64,000 nt of DNA, from assembly GCA_019448385.1 (NCBI GenBank), contig JAGTXO010000066.1, positions 56,521 to 120,520 on the forward strand, written 5' to 3'. Within the stretch, counting starts at the first letter, position 1. Every line of letters starts with the position of its first letter. This document shows, one piece after another, positions 46,437 to 62,999 of this stretch. The translations under genes and the position numbers were made by a program. This stretch comes from Diacronema lutheri (lineage: Eukaryota; Haptophyta; Pavlovophyceae; Pavlovales; Pavlovaceae). Under the pieces are notes generated by a model that saw only the letters and a list, made by a program, of their open reading frames with translations, was not told the DNA's origin and searched no databases.

Positions 46437-48094
46437 ATGGCGGCGCGAGGTATCGCTCTGTTGCTCGTGTGCAGCACGAGCGCGGCGGGTGGCGCAGCGG
46501 TACGGCGGTGCGCGTCCGCGCCGCGCGCGCTCGCACGCGCCGCGGCTTTTGCCGTTGGCAGCGCCGGGCCAGCGCGCACCGCCGGCGCGGCCGAGTACAC
46601 GGCCGTGCTGCTCGTGCCCACAGGCATCGGCGCAGCGATCGGAGGGTACGCGGGCGACGCGCTGCCGGTGGCGCGCGCGCTTGCGGCGGTAGTGGACGTG
46701 CTCGTCACGCACCCGAACGTGCTCAACGGCGCAATGCTCTACTGGCCGCCGCCGAACGCGCTCTATGTCGAGGGCTGGGCGCTTGACGAGTTTGCTGCCG
46801 GCCGGCTCGGCCTGCGGCGCGTCAGGCGCAATCGGCTCGGCCTGGTGCTCGACGCGGCGATAGAGCCGGAGCTGCGCGCGCGGCACGTGCAGGCCGCAGA
46901 TGCCGCGCGCGCGACCCTCGGCCTCGACATCGCCGGCTGGGCGCTCACCGACGGCCCAGTCGGCGTCGAGCTCGCGACGTCCGCGCGGACGGGCGCGTCG
47001 TGGGGCACCGTCCGCAGGCCCGACGCGCTCGTGCGCGCGGCGCGCGCGCTAGTGGACGAGCACGGGTGCACGGCGCTTGCGCTCGTCTGCCGACTACCGG
47101 ACAGCGAACCGGACTCAGCCGGATCGCTCGCGTACCGTGCGGGCGATGGCGTCGATGCGGTGAGCGCGGCGCGCGCACGGGGCCGCGCCGGACGTTGCGC
47201 AAGGTCCGGTGCGGGCGTGGAGCGCAGGCGCGACGCTGGGCTGCGCGCCGCTGGGCCCGCTCGGCGCCGCCACCAGCCTTTGGCCACGGGCAGCGCCCCC
47301 TCCGCGCCGTGCGCCCTGTGGCCGCGCGCCGCGCCTCGCTGCACTCCACGGCCACGCGCAGCCCTGCCTGTCGCACGCCGGTCCGTGCCCTGCTGAGCAG
47401 AGTTCCCCGGGCCCTCGTGCGGCCGTCGCCCGCCCTCGGCCCCGTGGCGCAGGTGGGCGGCGTCGAGGCGCTGCTCTCGCGCCTCGTCGCGCGCACGCTG
47501 CGTCTGCCGTGCGCGCACGCGCCCGCCCTCGCGCCGTTGCCCCTCGACGCGGCGGTGAGCCCTCGCGCGGCGGCGGAGGAGCTGGGCCACACGTTCCTGC
47601 CGTGCGTGCTTGCGAACCTGCACCGCGCGCCCGCGCTCTGCTCGCCGGATGCGCGCGCGCCGCTGGACGCCACGTGCGGCACGAGTGCGGACGAGTTCGT
47701 CCTCACTCGAGCGGACGGCGGTGCGCGCGGAGCCGACGCGCTCACGCTGTGGGCGCGCGACGTGGACGCGGTCATCGTGCCTGCGAGCGCGTGTGGTGGC
47801 TCGGCGCTGCTCAGCCTCGCTGCCCGTCCGCACGTGCTCATCGTCGCCGTCGAGGAGAACGCGTGCGTCATGGCTGCCACGCCTGAGGCGCTCGGCTTGG
47901 GAGGCGGCCAAGCGGTGCGTGGGGGCGGCGCGCGCGGCGTCGGCGGTGCGCGCGGCGCGCACGTCGTGCGCGCGGCAACGTATCTTGAGGCCGTCGGAAT
48001 CGTCGCCGCGCACCGCGCCGGTCTCAATTTGGAGGCGCTCACCGTGCGAGGCGTAGGGGCGCTGCCGAAGCTCACGTCACGGAGGCATGTCTGA
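46437..48094 (+). CDS. DUF3326 family protein, probably plastid
   Basis: Exons 46437-47159 and 47453-48094 sum to 454 codons plus stop, with a GTGAGC donor and CAG acceptor in phase 0. The first ~50 residues (MAARGIALLLVCSTSAAGGA, then Arg/Ala-rich) are like a signal plus transit leader. The body matches the DUF3326 family of cyanobacteria and algae: LVPTGIGAAIGGYAGDALPVARALA, HPNVLNGAMLYWPPPNALYVEGWALDEFAAG, LVLDAAIEPEL, ADAARATLGLDIAGW and, across the junction, CAHAPALAPLPLDAAVSPRAAAEELGHTFLPCVL. Its biochemical function is not established. Cyanobacterial ancestry and leader suggest a plastid role. A broken copy of the 5' half lies at 52261-52715. Confidence 0.85.
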
Positions 48095-48520
48095 TTGCCC
48101 GACCATGCGCGCGCATGCGCCAGCAGCGTAAGACTGCCCGTGCAGAACCCTCTGTGTTGGGTGTACGTCGTGTGCGGATGCACGGTGTGCGACGGGCGCC
48201 GCTGGGCACACGAGCGCGAGCGCGCAGCCGCGCGGCGCCGTCGGACGGAGACGGTAGCGGATTTTGAAAGTTTTCAATATTTCAAAAGTCCACTGCCACG
48301 AGTACCGGACAATGGGAACATCGTCCGGCATAGTACCCTACATGGGTAGTGCGCGTCGGCCGGTGGTGTGGTTGACGGCGGCCACCGGTGCGGCGGCGCG
48401 CAAGCGGCGGCGCGCGGTGGCTAGGCGCGTGTAGGCCTTTGGGCCTGCTTCGCCTAGCGCCTCGCTGCGCACTTCCTGACCCCGCACTTCCTGACCCGTC
48501 GGAAGCGTCGTTAGTATATG
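48095..48520. other. Intergenic region with a dispersed-repeat remnant
   Basis: It contains a GGTGGCTAGGCGCGTGT string (about 48415) and a GAAGCGTCGTTAGT motif (48502-48515), both also found around the 93-bp repeat at 3.5 kb. Nothing coding. The duplicated polycystin block begins immediately after, at 48521. Confidence 0.5.
48502..48515 (+). repeat. 14-bp dispersed motif, diverged copy
   Basis: GAAGCGTCGTTAGT differs from the 93-bp repeat's end by one base. It lies five bases before the left edge of the near-identical duplicated block. Confidence 0.5.
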
Positions 48521-51315
48521 GGTGATTTTGAGATTGCAGCTCCGGCCTAAACCCAGGATTGTGGGTTCGCAAGTCACTAAGTTGTCTCATCCAAAATAAT
48601 ACCCACATGATTATTATGAAATTTTTTGGCCTAGGCTCGCCCGTTTCGCCATTTTAAGCCGCTCCCAGGCCGTTTTTTCACTCCTCGGCTTCCTCACGCC
48701 GCAGAGATGGCCGCGAGCGTCGAGCCGATGGCCGACGTTGACGACGGCGCGCCGCCTAGGCCGCCGCGGCGCCTCGTGTCGGCCGGAAACAAGCTGACCA
48801 CCCTCTTCAGCGGTCCGCGGTACGTGCCGCAAGACCCGCGCGCGCACGCGGGCGCGCGGCTGCTGCAGGCGTACTATCGCGGGCACATCGTGCGCCGGCT
48901 ACGCCGGTCTGTAGTGCAGACGGCCGAGGTGCGCCGTGCGGTGGGGCGGTTGCGGTACAACCGGCGCGGCTTTTGCGAGCTGCTGCTCTATCTTGCCTTC
49001 TGCGCCCTCATCTGCACGCTCTTCGCCCTACAGCACGACGTGGTGCGCGCGTACGCGATCGATGCGGCCGCGCGGGCGAAGGTCGATACGATCGTCGCGC
49101 CTGACGGCACGACGTGGGACCGCGTGGGCGTTTCGCCCGACCAGCTGTTTGTGTTCATCGAAACCGCGCACGGCGCGCTCTACGAGGATGACGAGCGCTT
49201 TGTAGTCAACCTGGACAAGTGGGCGCGCGAGGCCGACGGCGCGGCCAGGGTGAACATCTCGGCCGTCGAGGCGCTCGCCGCGCTCGAGGCGTCGAACGCG
49301 ACAAGCACGCAGCTCGCTGAGGCGGCAGCCGCCGTTGCTCTCGAGGCCTCGCTGCCTCCGGTCGACGGCGTCCTCGGCGCGCGCTGCAATGCGGCGCCGG
49401 TGCCGTCGTGCTGTCGGCTTGCCGCGTGGCGGCGCGGGATGGCTGCGCGAGATTTTACGCAGGTTTCGTTCGTGCACAACTTTGGGCACAATCGGATCGC
49501 TGGCCCGCTGTTCGTCAAGCAAGTGCGCGCGGCGCGCAGCGAGTGCACGCACGCCGCCGCCGACGACGATCCGGTCAACGCGCTCTTCACGCGGTGCTAC
49601 TCGGGCGCGTTCGAGAACAGCTCGCGGCTCGTGCGCAGCGGCCTTGCGGAGAGCGAAACGTACCTTTGGCAGTCGTTCCTCCCGTCCGAGGCGGCGTACG
49701 TGATGGCGCTCGACCTTGGCTTGTACAAGCTGCCGCGCGATCAGGGCCTCTGCCAGCTCGAGACCGCGCGCGACTTTGGCTGGGTCGACACGGGCACCAA
49801 GCGCGTCCAGGTCGAGTGGGTGACGTACAACGGTGCGCGCTCCGCGTCGCGCGCTCGCGCGTTGCACCGGCTGCGCGCAAGCGCGTCATCCGCGCCTCGG
49901 CGCACGCGCGCGCCGTCGCCGCGTGCGCAGGCCACTTCGAGCTGTGGACGTTGACGCGCCTGCAGGTGTCCTGGGGTTTGGGCGGCAACCCGGAGGTAGA
50001 CCTGGAGACGCTGACCGCGCCGCTGCGCAATTTGTACGCGCGGCCGGCCGACGCTGCGCGCGCAGCGTTTGAGGGCGTGTACGTGCTGCTGCTCGGCTAC
50101 TACATGCTGCAGACCGCGTGGCACGTGCGCACGCTCGGCCTTGGCTCGCTGCTCTCAGGCTGGGGCATCGTGGACCTCGCCGCGTATGCGCTTGCCGTCC
50201 TCAACATCGTCCTGTGGGTCAAGTTTGCTGTTGAAGGCGCGCAGTACCGCATGCCCGACTTCGTGGAAAAGCAGGGCACGTACGCGCCCGACTCGCACGA
50301 GCTGTGGGGCGAGTTCATGGAGAACCTCGGCTTGCTTGAGACGGCCGAGGATGACTTTGTGAACTTCACGATTGTGCAGTCTGTTCTGCTCATGGTGCTC
50401 ACGTTCCGCCTCTTCAAGTGCGCGCGCGCGCGGCGTGGACGAACCGGGCGGACGCGGGCAGACAGGGCAGGTGCAGCGAGACGGCGTGGATGCAAGCGCA
50501 GCGCACACCGCCGCGTGCGGTGCACGCGCCGTCAACATGCATGGCGCGGCGGGCCCGCCGACTCTCCGTCCCGCGCTACCGCCGCGCGCGTGCCCTGCTG
50601 GCAGATTCCTCGCATTCCACCAGCAGTTCTCGCTCGTCACCGCGACGCTCCTGCGCGCGGGCGCGTCCCTCGCGCACTTCCTTGTCGGTGCGTGCTTGGC
50701 CGCTGCAGCTGTGCCCTGGCGTGCACACGCGTCGCGCCGCAGTGCTCCGTTGCAGGGCCGCGGTGCACACCGCAAGCTGACCGCGTGCACGTGTGCGCGC
50801 CTGCGCGCGCCAGTCTTCGCGATCGTGCTGGTGATGTACGCGTTTGTGGGCTTCAACATGCTCGGGCACAAGCTCGAGCGGTACAACACGCTCGGTAAGG
50901 CGATCAACTCGATGTGCTCAATGCTCGTCTTCGACGACACGGTCTCGTTCGCCGACATCATGGACGTCGCTCCGCTAGTCGGCCCGGTCTTTTACTGGAG
51001 CTACTTCATCCTCTCGTCCCTCATGCTGATCAACGTGCTGCTCGCGATCCTGCTCGACGCGTATGCGTCTGTTTCTCGCGCTTCTCGCACGACCAACTTC
51101 ATCTGGGTCGACCTGATCGTCCAGTACCGCCTCTTCCGCACCTCGCTCACAGATCGCAGCGTCTACCCGTCGCTCGTGCGCGCCGAGGAGCGCGTGCGCG
51201 TCGTTGGCTTCAAGCGGACGCATCTCAACCTCGCGCAAGCCTACTCCCTGCTGCAACTCGAGCAGCTGCCTTCCTTTGCCGTCTGGAACCTTGTGCTCGT
51301 GCTCGAGCGCAAGGC
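48521..51315 (+). repeat. Duplicated block, copy 1 (2795 bp)
   Basis: This matches 52886-55680 at a constant offset of 4365 bp with no indels. By comparing the two translations I found four amino-acid-changing or neighbouring differences (near 48770, 49820, 50167 and 50744). Three introns and 186 bp of upstream DNA are included. Both edges are sharp. Confidence 0.9.
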
Positions 51316-51433
51316 GATGGCGGACGCTGAGGAGACGTCCATGGCAGAGCAGGTCGAGAGCTTGCACAGGCTGAGCCGAGAGATGGCGGCGCAGCTGAAG
51401 CAGACGCACAAGCTCGTCGCGCACGGGCAGTGA
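48707..51433 (+). CDS. Polycystin-2-like cation channel, copy 1
   Basis: Exons 48707-49832, 49931-50417, 50605-50687 and 50814-51433 sum to 771 codons plus stop; donors are GTGCGC, GTGCGC and GTGCGT. An IQ-like calmodulin site (LLQAYYRGHIVRRLRR, ~52-67) precedes the first span (FCELLLYLAFCALICTLFALQ). A large extracytosolic polycystin/TOP domain with Asn-glycosylation sites and paired cysteines follows (~110-375). The joined sequence VEWVTYNGHFELWTLTRLQ is typical of PKD2. Later spans include GVYVLLLGYYMLQTAWHVRTL, VDLAAYALAVLNIVLWVKF, RLFKFLAFHQQFSLVTATL and VVFAIVLVMYAFVGFNML. The pore is SMLVFDDTVSFADIMDV and S6 is LMLINVLLAILLDAYASV. It should be a ciliary or plasma-membrane cation channel. 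The C-terminus is a short coiled coil. Confidence 0.88.
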
Positions 51434-51602
51434 CGTCGTGTGCATGTTGAAGCTATCGCCTCACCCACCTCTTTGCCCGTCAGCTCGTGCGAAAGAGCTT
51501 CGGCCCTCCGCTGCGGCGGCGGAGATTTAGGATGCTGCAGTGATGCAGCGCTCTTGCCCGATAAGCCGCAAGCGATGGTCACGCTTGAAGACGCCCTAAT
51601 CG
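51434..51602. other. Junction between the two tandem units
   Basis: About 170 bp after the first polycystin stop codon. Nothing recognised; the decayed membrane-gene copy begins near 51603. Confidence 0.4.
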
Positions 51603-52260
51603 GCCGGCGGCACGACGTAGCGCGCGTAGCGGCGCCGCTCGAGCAGGCAGACGAGCAGCAGCCTCGAGAGCGTTTTACCGCTGAAGCAACACGACGTCGT
51701 CTGCCGGCTGAACCGCGACGAGCACCGCCGACAGGATCGCGAGGGGCGCGCGTTGCCGGACGAGGAGCGCTACGACGGCCAGGCCGGCGCGGCGTAAGAG
51801 CGGGCGGAGCGCCAGAACGTAGAGCGCGGCGAGCGCAGAGGCACCGAGCAGCCCGCGCAGCGCGAGCAGCTCGACGCGCCGGCGCGCCGTTTTGTGCGCC
51901 GCTGCAGCCGCCGCCGCGATGGCCGCCGCATCTGCCGCCGCCGCCGGCTCGGCTGTGGCCACCGTCCGGTTTGGCCGCTGTGTCCGCGCGCTCAAGCGTG
52001 CAGCCAAGCTGGCGCGTGCCCACGCGCACGAGGACGAGCGCCCTCGACGACGTCGAAGGCGCGCGGCAGCGCGAGTGCGCCACGCGCCGCGCCCGGGTTG
52101 GCGGCCACGCAGATTGGGCCTATGGCGAGCGCCACGAAGAGCGTATGAGCGTTCGCTTGGCTGGCCGAGCGTAAAGTCGCCGACAATCACCGCGGGCAAC
52201 AGCACGCGTAGCGTGAGGTACGCCTCACCGCCGACGACTTGCTGCAGGAATCGTCACGCT
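51603..52260 (-). pseudogene. Decayed copy of the multi-pass membrane gene
   Basis: The plus strand here aligns with about 45730-46420. Blocks such as GCAGACGAGCAGCAGCCTCG and the region encoding KTARRR, LLALRGLLG and LPAVIVGDFTLG are shared at roughly 85-90% by eye. The copy has lost the frame by several indels, lacks the 3' half of the gene, and its start region no longer matches. It sits in the same position relative to polycystin copy 2 as the intact gene does to copy 1. Confidence 0.8.
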
Positions 52261-52715
52261 GGTGCTCGTGTGCAGCGTGAGCGCGTCGGATGACGCGGCG
52301 GTGCGACGGTACACGTCCGCGCCGCGCGTGCTCTCGCGTGCTGCGGCTGCTGGCATTGGCAGCGCCGGGCCGGCGCGCACCGCCAGCGCGGCCAAAGGCA
52401 CGACCGTGCTGCTCGTACTCACGGGCATCGTCCGCGCGCTCGTGATCTCCCGCCCCCCAATTCCCCCTCCCCCCTCTTCGCTGCTCGCCCCTACGGCTAC
52501 GGGCATCAGCGTGGCGATTACGCACTGCCGCTGGCGCACGCGCTCGCGTCGGTGGTAGATGTGCTCGTGCGCACCCGACCGTTGACGTGTCTATGCCGCG
52601 ATACTGATTGAAGCTAGGTGCTCGAAGAGTTTGCGGCTGGCTGCCGCGGCCTACGGCACGTAAAGCGAAATCAGTTCGGCATGTGCTCGACGCAGCAATC
52701 CATTCGCGCGGCGTA
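52261..52715 (+). pseudogene. Decayed 5' copy of the DUF3326 gene
   Basis: Homology to 46460-46870: LVLVCSVSASDDAAVRRYTS matches the leader, then AGIGSAGPARTASAAKG, a broken LVLTGI block, the LASVVDVLV region and a LEEFAAG.RGLRHVKRNQFG block. A ~70-bp C-rich insertion and several frame changes interrupt it. The rest of the gene (ALCSPD... onward) is missing, replaced by about 170 bp of AT-richer DNA before polycystin copy 2. Confidence 0.75.
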
Positions 52716-52885
52716 TTCCCTTTGCGGCCATTGTCATAATTTAGACAAGTTTATTGTTCGGCAAGCCCTATGTCGCCGCGTAAGCCGCCCGCACGCCCAT
52801 CACTCGTTACGCCATAGCGCTTGCCGCCGCGCGACAAGGCCGACAGCGCATGCTCGTCCCATTCATGTTCCGGCGCTAGATGCAC

Positions 52886-55680
52886 GGTGATTTTGAGATT
52901 GCAGCTCCGGCCTAAACCCAGGATTGTGGGTTCGCAAGTCACTAAGTTGTCTCATCCAAAATAATACCCACATGATTATTATGAAATTTTTTGGCCTAGG
53001 CTCGCCCGTTTCGCCATTTTAAGCCGCTCCCAGGCCGTTTTTTCACTCCTCGGCTTCCTCACGCCGCAGAGATGGCCGCGAGCGTCGAGCCGATGGCCGA
53101 CGTTGACGACGGCGCGCCGCCTAGGCCGCTGCGGCGCCTCGTGTCGGCCGGAAACAAGCTGACCACCCTCTTCAGCGGTCCGCGGTACGTGCCGCAAGAC
53201 CCGCGCGCGCACGCGGGCGCGCGGCTGCTGCAGGCGTACTATCGCGGGCACATCGTGCGCCGGCTACGCCGGTCTGTAGTGCAGACGGCCGAGGTGCGCC
53301 GTGCGGTGGGGCGGTTGCGGTACAACCGGCGCGGCTTTTGCGAGCTGCTGCTCTATCTTGCCTTCTGCGCCCTCATCTGCACGCTCTTCGCCCTACAGCA
53401 CGACGTGGTGCGCGCGTACGCGATCGATGCGGCCGCGCGGGCGAAGGTCGATACGATCGTCGCGCCTGACGGCACGACGTGGGACCGCGTGGGCGTTTCG
53501 CCCGACCAGCTGTTTGTGTTCATCGAAACCGCGCACGGCGCGCTCTACGAGGATGACGAGCGCTTTGTAGTCAACCTGGACAAGTGGGCGCGCGAGGCCG
53601 ACGGCGCGGCCAGGGTGAACATCTCGGCCGTCGAGGCGCTCGCCGCGCTCGAGGCGTCGAACGCGACAAGCACGCAGCTCGCTGAGGCGGCAGCCGCCGT
53701 TGCTCTCGAGGCCTCGCTGCCTCCGGTCGACGGCGTCCTCGGCGCGCGCTGCAATGCGGCGCCGGTGCCGTCGTGCTGTCGGCTTGCCGCGTGGCGGCGC
53801 GGGATGGCTGCGCGAGATTTTACGCAGGTTTCGTTCGTGCACAACTTTGGGCACAATCGGATCGCTGGCCCGCTGTTCGTCAAGCAAGTGCGCGCGGCGC
53901 GCAGCGAGTGCACGCACGCCGCCGCCGACGACGATCCGGTCAACGCGCTCTTCACGCGGTGCTACTCGGGCGCGTTCGAGAACAGCTCGCGGCTCGTGCG
54001 CAGCGGCCTTGCGGAGAGCGAAACGTACCTTTGGCAGTCGTTCCTCCCGTCCGAGGCGGCGTACGTGATGGCGCTCGACCTTGGCTTGTACAAGCTGCCG
54101 CGCGATCAGGGCCTCTGCCAGCTCGAGACCGCGCGCGACTTTGGCTGGGTCGACACGGGCACCAAGCGCGTCCAGGTCGAGTGGGCGACGTACAACGGTG
54201 CGCGCTCCGCGTCGCGCGCTCGCGCGTTGCACCGGCTGCGCGCAAGCGCGTCATCCGCGCCTCGGCGCACGCGCGCGCCGTCGCCGCGTGCGCAGGCCAC
54301 TTCGAGCTGTGGACGTTGACGCGCCTGCAGGTGTCCTGGGGTTTGGGCGGCAACCCGGAGGTAGACCTGGAGACGCTGACCGCGCCGCTGCGCAATTTGT
54401 ACGCGCGGCCGGCCGACGCTGCGCGCGCAGCGTTTGAGGGCGTGTACGTGCTGCTGCTCGGCTACTACATGCTGCAGACCGCGTGGCACGTGCGCACGCT
54501 CGGCCTTGGCTCGCTGCTCTCAGGCTGGGGCCTCGTGGACCTCGCCGCGTATGCGCTTGCCGTCCTCAACATCGTCCTGTGGGTCAAGTTTGCTGTTGAA
54601 GGCGCGCAGTACCGCATGCCCGACTTCGTGGAAAAGCAGGGCACGTACGCGCCCGACTCGCACGAGCTGTGGGGCGAGTTCATGGAGAACCTCGGCTTGC
54701 TTGAGACGGCCGAGGATGACTTTGTGAACTTCACGATTGTGCAGTCTGTTCTGCTCATGGTGCTCACGTTCCGCCTCTTCAAGTGCGCGCGCGCGCGGCG
54801 TGGACGAACCGGGCGGACGCGGGCAGACAGGGCAGGTGCAGCGAGACGGCGTGGATGCAAGCGCAGCGCACACCGCCGCGTGCGGTGCACGCGCCGTCAA
54901 CATGCATGGCGCGGCGGGCCCGCCGACTCTCCGTCCCGCGCTACCGCCGCGCGCGTGCCCTGCTGGCAGATTCCTCGCATTCCACCAGCAGTTCTCGCTC
55001 GTCACCGCGACGCTCCTGCGCGCGGGCGCGTCCCTCGCGCACTTCCTTGTCGGTGCGTGCTTGGCCGCTGCAGCTGTGCCCTGGCGTGCACACGCGTCGC
55101 GCCGCAGTGCTCCATTGCAGGGCCGCGGTGCACACCGCAAGCTGACCGCGTGCACGTGTGCGCGCCTGCGCGCGCCAGTCTTCGCGATCGTGCTGGTGAT
55201 GTACGCGTTTGTGGGCTTCAACATGCTCGGGCACAAGCTCGAGCGGTACAACACGCTCGGTAAGGCGATCAACTCGATGTGCTCAATGCTCGTCTTCGAC
55301 GACACGGTCTCGTTCGCCGACATCATGGACGTCGCTCCGCTAGTCGGCCCGGTCTTTTACTGGAGCTACTTCATCCTCTCGTCCCTCATGCTGATCAACG
55401 TGCTGCTCGCGATCCTGCTCGACGCGTATGCGTCTGTTTCTCGCGCTTCTCGCACGACCAACTTCATCTGGGTCGACCTGATCGTCCAGTACCGCCTCTT
55501 CCGCACCTCGCTCACAGATCGCAGCGTCTACCCGTCGCTCGTGCGCGCCGAGGAGCGCGTGCGCGTCGTTGGCTTCAAGCGGACGCATCTCAACCTCGCG
55601 CAAGCCTACTCCCTGCTGCAACTCGAGCAGCTGCCTTCCTTTGCCGTCTGGAACCTTGTGCTCGTGCTCGAGCGCAAGGC
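52886..55680 (+). repeat. Duplicated block, copy 2 (2795 bp)
   Basis: Partner of 48521-51315, offset 4365 bp. Beyond 55680 the two genes are still homologous but differ at many sites and by indels. Confidence 0.9.
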
Positions 55681-55951
55681 GCTGGCAGACTTGAAGGACG
55701 CTGAGGAGAAAACGATGGCGGAGCAGATGACGAGCATGCACCAGCTGCGCCAGAAGATGGCGGCGCAGCTGAAGCAGACGCACAAGCTCGTCGCGCGCGG
55801 GCATCACGATGTGTTCGTCCGATTCCCCTTCGCCTGGCGCACGCCGTCGGCATCTGCTGTGCGCTCCCTGCACTCTTCTGCTTCTGGGGCGTGGTGGCGA
55901 TGGCTCACGCACTGGACTGGTCTCACGAGCAACAGTTCGTCTGACGGTTGA
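53072..55951 (+). CDS. Polycystin-2-like cation channel, copy 2
   Basis: Exons 53072-54197, 54296-54782, 54970-55052 and 55179-55951 sum to 822 codons plus stop. They sit exactly 4365 bp after those of copy 1. The protein equals copy 1 except Leu for Pro20, Ala for Val in VEWATYN, and Leu for Ile in GWGLVD, up to the sequence LVLVLERKA. From there the C-terminal coiled coil diverges (DLKDAEEKTMAEQMTSMHQLRQKM). The protein then runs about 50 residues longer with a Trp-rich end (GAWWRWLTHWTGL). The different tail is the only likely functional distinction, perhaps in assembly or targeting. Domain content is as for copy 1. Confidence 0.87.
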
Positions 55952-56003
55952 TCGACCTTCGCCGCCGCGGCATTTAAGCTGCGGTGTCTTCGGCGTCCAT
56001 GTG

Positions 56004-61997
<5,994 letters not shown>

Positions 61998-62290
61998 CGC
62001 CTACCAGTTTTACAAAAATTGAGCGGCTCTCGTTCGCGCCCAAAAGGGAGGACAGAGCACTAGTACTAGTGGCAGCGCCGGTCCCGACGCGCGTGTGCGA
62101 GCACCGTTCGCGCGTTCGCAGGCCAGTAGAACACCAAAGGGCAACCTCCGGGCTTTACGCCCGGACGCGTACGGAGTACTCGAGGGCCCCCGCGGCGTCA
62201 TGCGGGCCGACGGCATCGAGGGCCATGTCCGCAAGGCCGCAACGTTGACGACCACCACGCGGACGCTGTCCCTCCAACCGCAAGCGCGCG
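61998..62290. other. Intergenic region
   Basis: This 293-bp spacer lies upstream of the giant surface-protein gene and at the 3' end of the ERCC1-like gene. It contains an ACTAGTACTAGT direct doublet near 62061 and nothing coding. Confidence 0.4.
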
Positions 62291-62920
62291 TCACCGCAAG
62301 AGCGTGTCGCCGCTCGTCTCGTCGGGTGGCGCTGGCGCCGTGAGCCAGCGGTGCACCGCTGCGGTCGAGCGCGGCACGAGCGGCGACAGATCGCAGAGGC
62401 GGTCGAACGAGGCGCCCGCGATCTCGCCGAGCGGCACGGCGCAGACGAGGGCGCGCGCGTCGTCGGGGTGCACACCACTGCCCTCACTGATCACGCGCGC
62501 CAGTTCGAGCTCAATTCGCGCCGCCTCGTCGGCCGCGTCGCGCGCGATGTGCTGGTCCTTGGTCGCCGCAAACTCAGCGAGCGCCTGCGCAAGGTGCGAC
62601 GCGCTCGCGCAGGGCAGGACGGTAATGGCGGACGTGAGCAGGTCGGCGCCCAGTGCGAAAAGGACGTCGTTGAGCGCGTCGACCTCAACCGCCACCACCG
62701 GGTGCCGGAACGTCTTGCACAACTTGGCGGCGCGCTCGCGCAGAAGTTCGCCCTCCGCAGTGTGGACGAGGAGAGCGCCGATACCACCCGGCGCGATCAC
62801 GTCGGCGGGAAGGTCATCGCCGCCAACGACGAGGCGAATGGGGTGAAGCGCCTCGGCGAGCGCGCCGTGCAGCGCCGTCTCCGCCAGCCCGCGCCTCACG
62901 ATCACCGCGCCGCCCTGCAT
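62291..62920 (-). CDS. Small protein resembling the ERCC1/XPF central domain (tentative)
   Basis: A single exon encodes 209 residues. The segment from about 30 to 115 (HPIRLVVGGDDLPADVI, GALLVHTAEGELLRERAAKLC, HPVVAVEVDALNDVLFAL, ITVLPCASASHLAQALAEFAATKDQ) follows the order of the ERCC1-type pseudonuclease: a beta-strand with xLFLSLRYH-like entry, then RVLLVxVD and a late EAAxYLExxK helix. After a helical insert the C-terminus has LCDLSPLVPRSTAAVHRWL. There is no ERKxxxD nuclease motif, so it would be non-catalytic, like ERCC1 or the meiotic SPO16. The match is weak and by eye only. It is head-to-head with the BRAP2-like gene, 79 bp apart. Confidence 0.35.
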   Translation of the reverse strand: MQGGAVIVRRGLAETALHGALAEALHPIRLVVGGDDLPADVIAPGGIGALLVHTAEGELLRERAAKLCKTFRHPVVAVEVDALNDVLFALGADLLTSAITVLPCASASHLAQALAEFAATKDQHIARDAADEAARIELELARVISEGSGVHPDDARALVCAVPLGEIAGASFDRLCDLSPLVPRSTAAVHRWLTAPAPPDETSGDTLLR

Positions 62921-62999
62921 GCGTCGGCGCCGTGGACGGCCGCGGCGGGCGGAGCTGCAGAGGTTGCCGAGTCTCAGTCAGTCCGCCCAACGCCAAGTC

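Noticed and set aside
48521-55680. Assembly duplication as the sole cause of the twin polycystin genes
   Set aside because: The copies have different 3' ends and different flanks, so two loci are real, though the extent of identity still deserves long-read confirmation.
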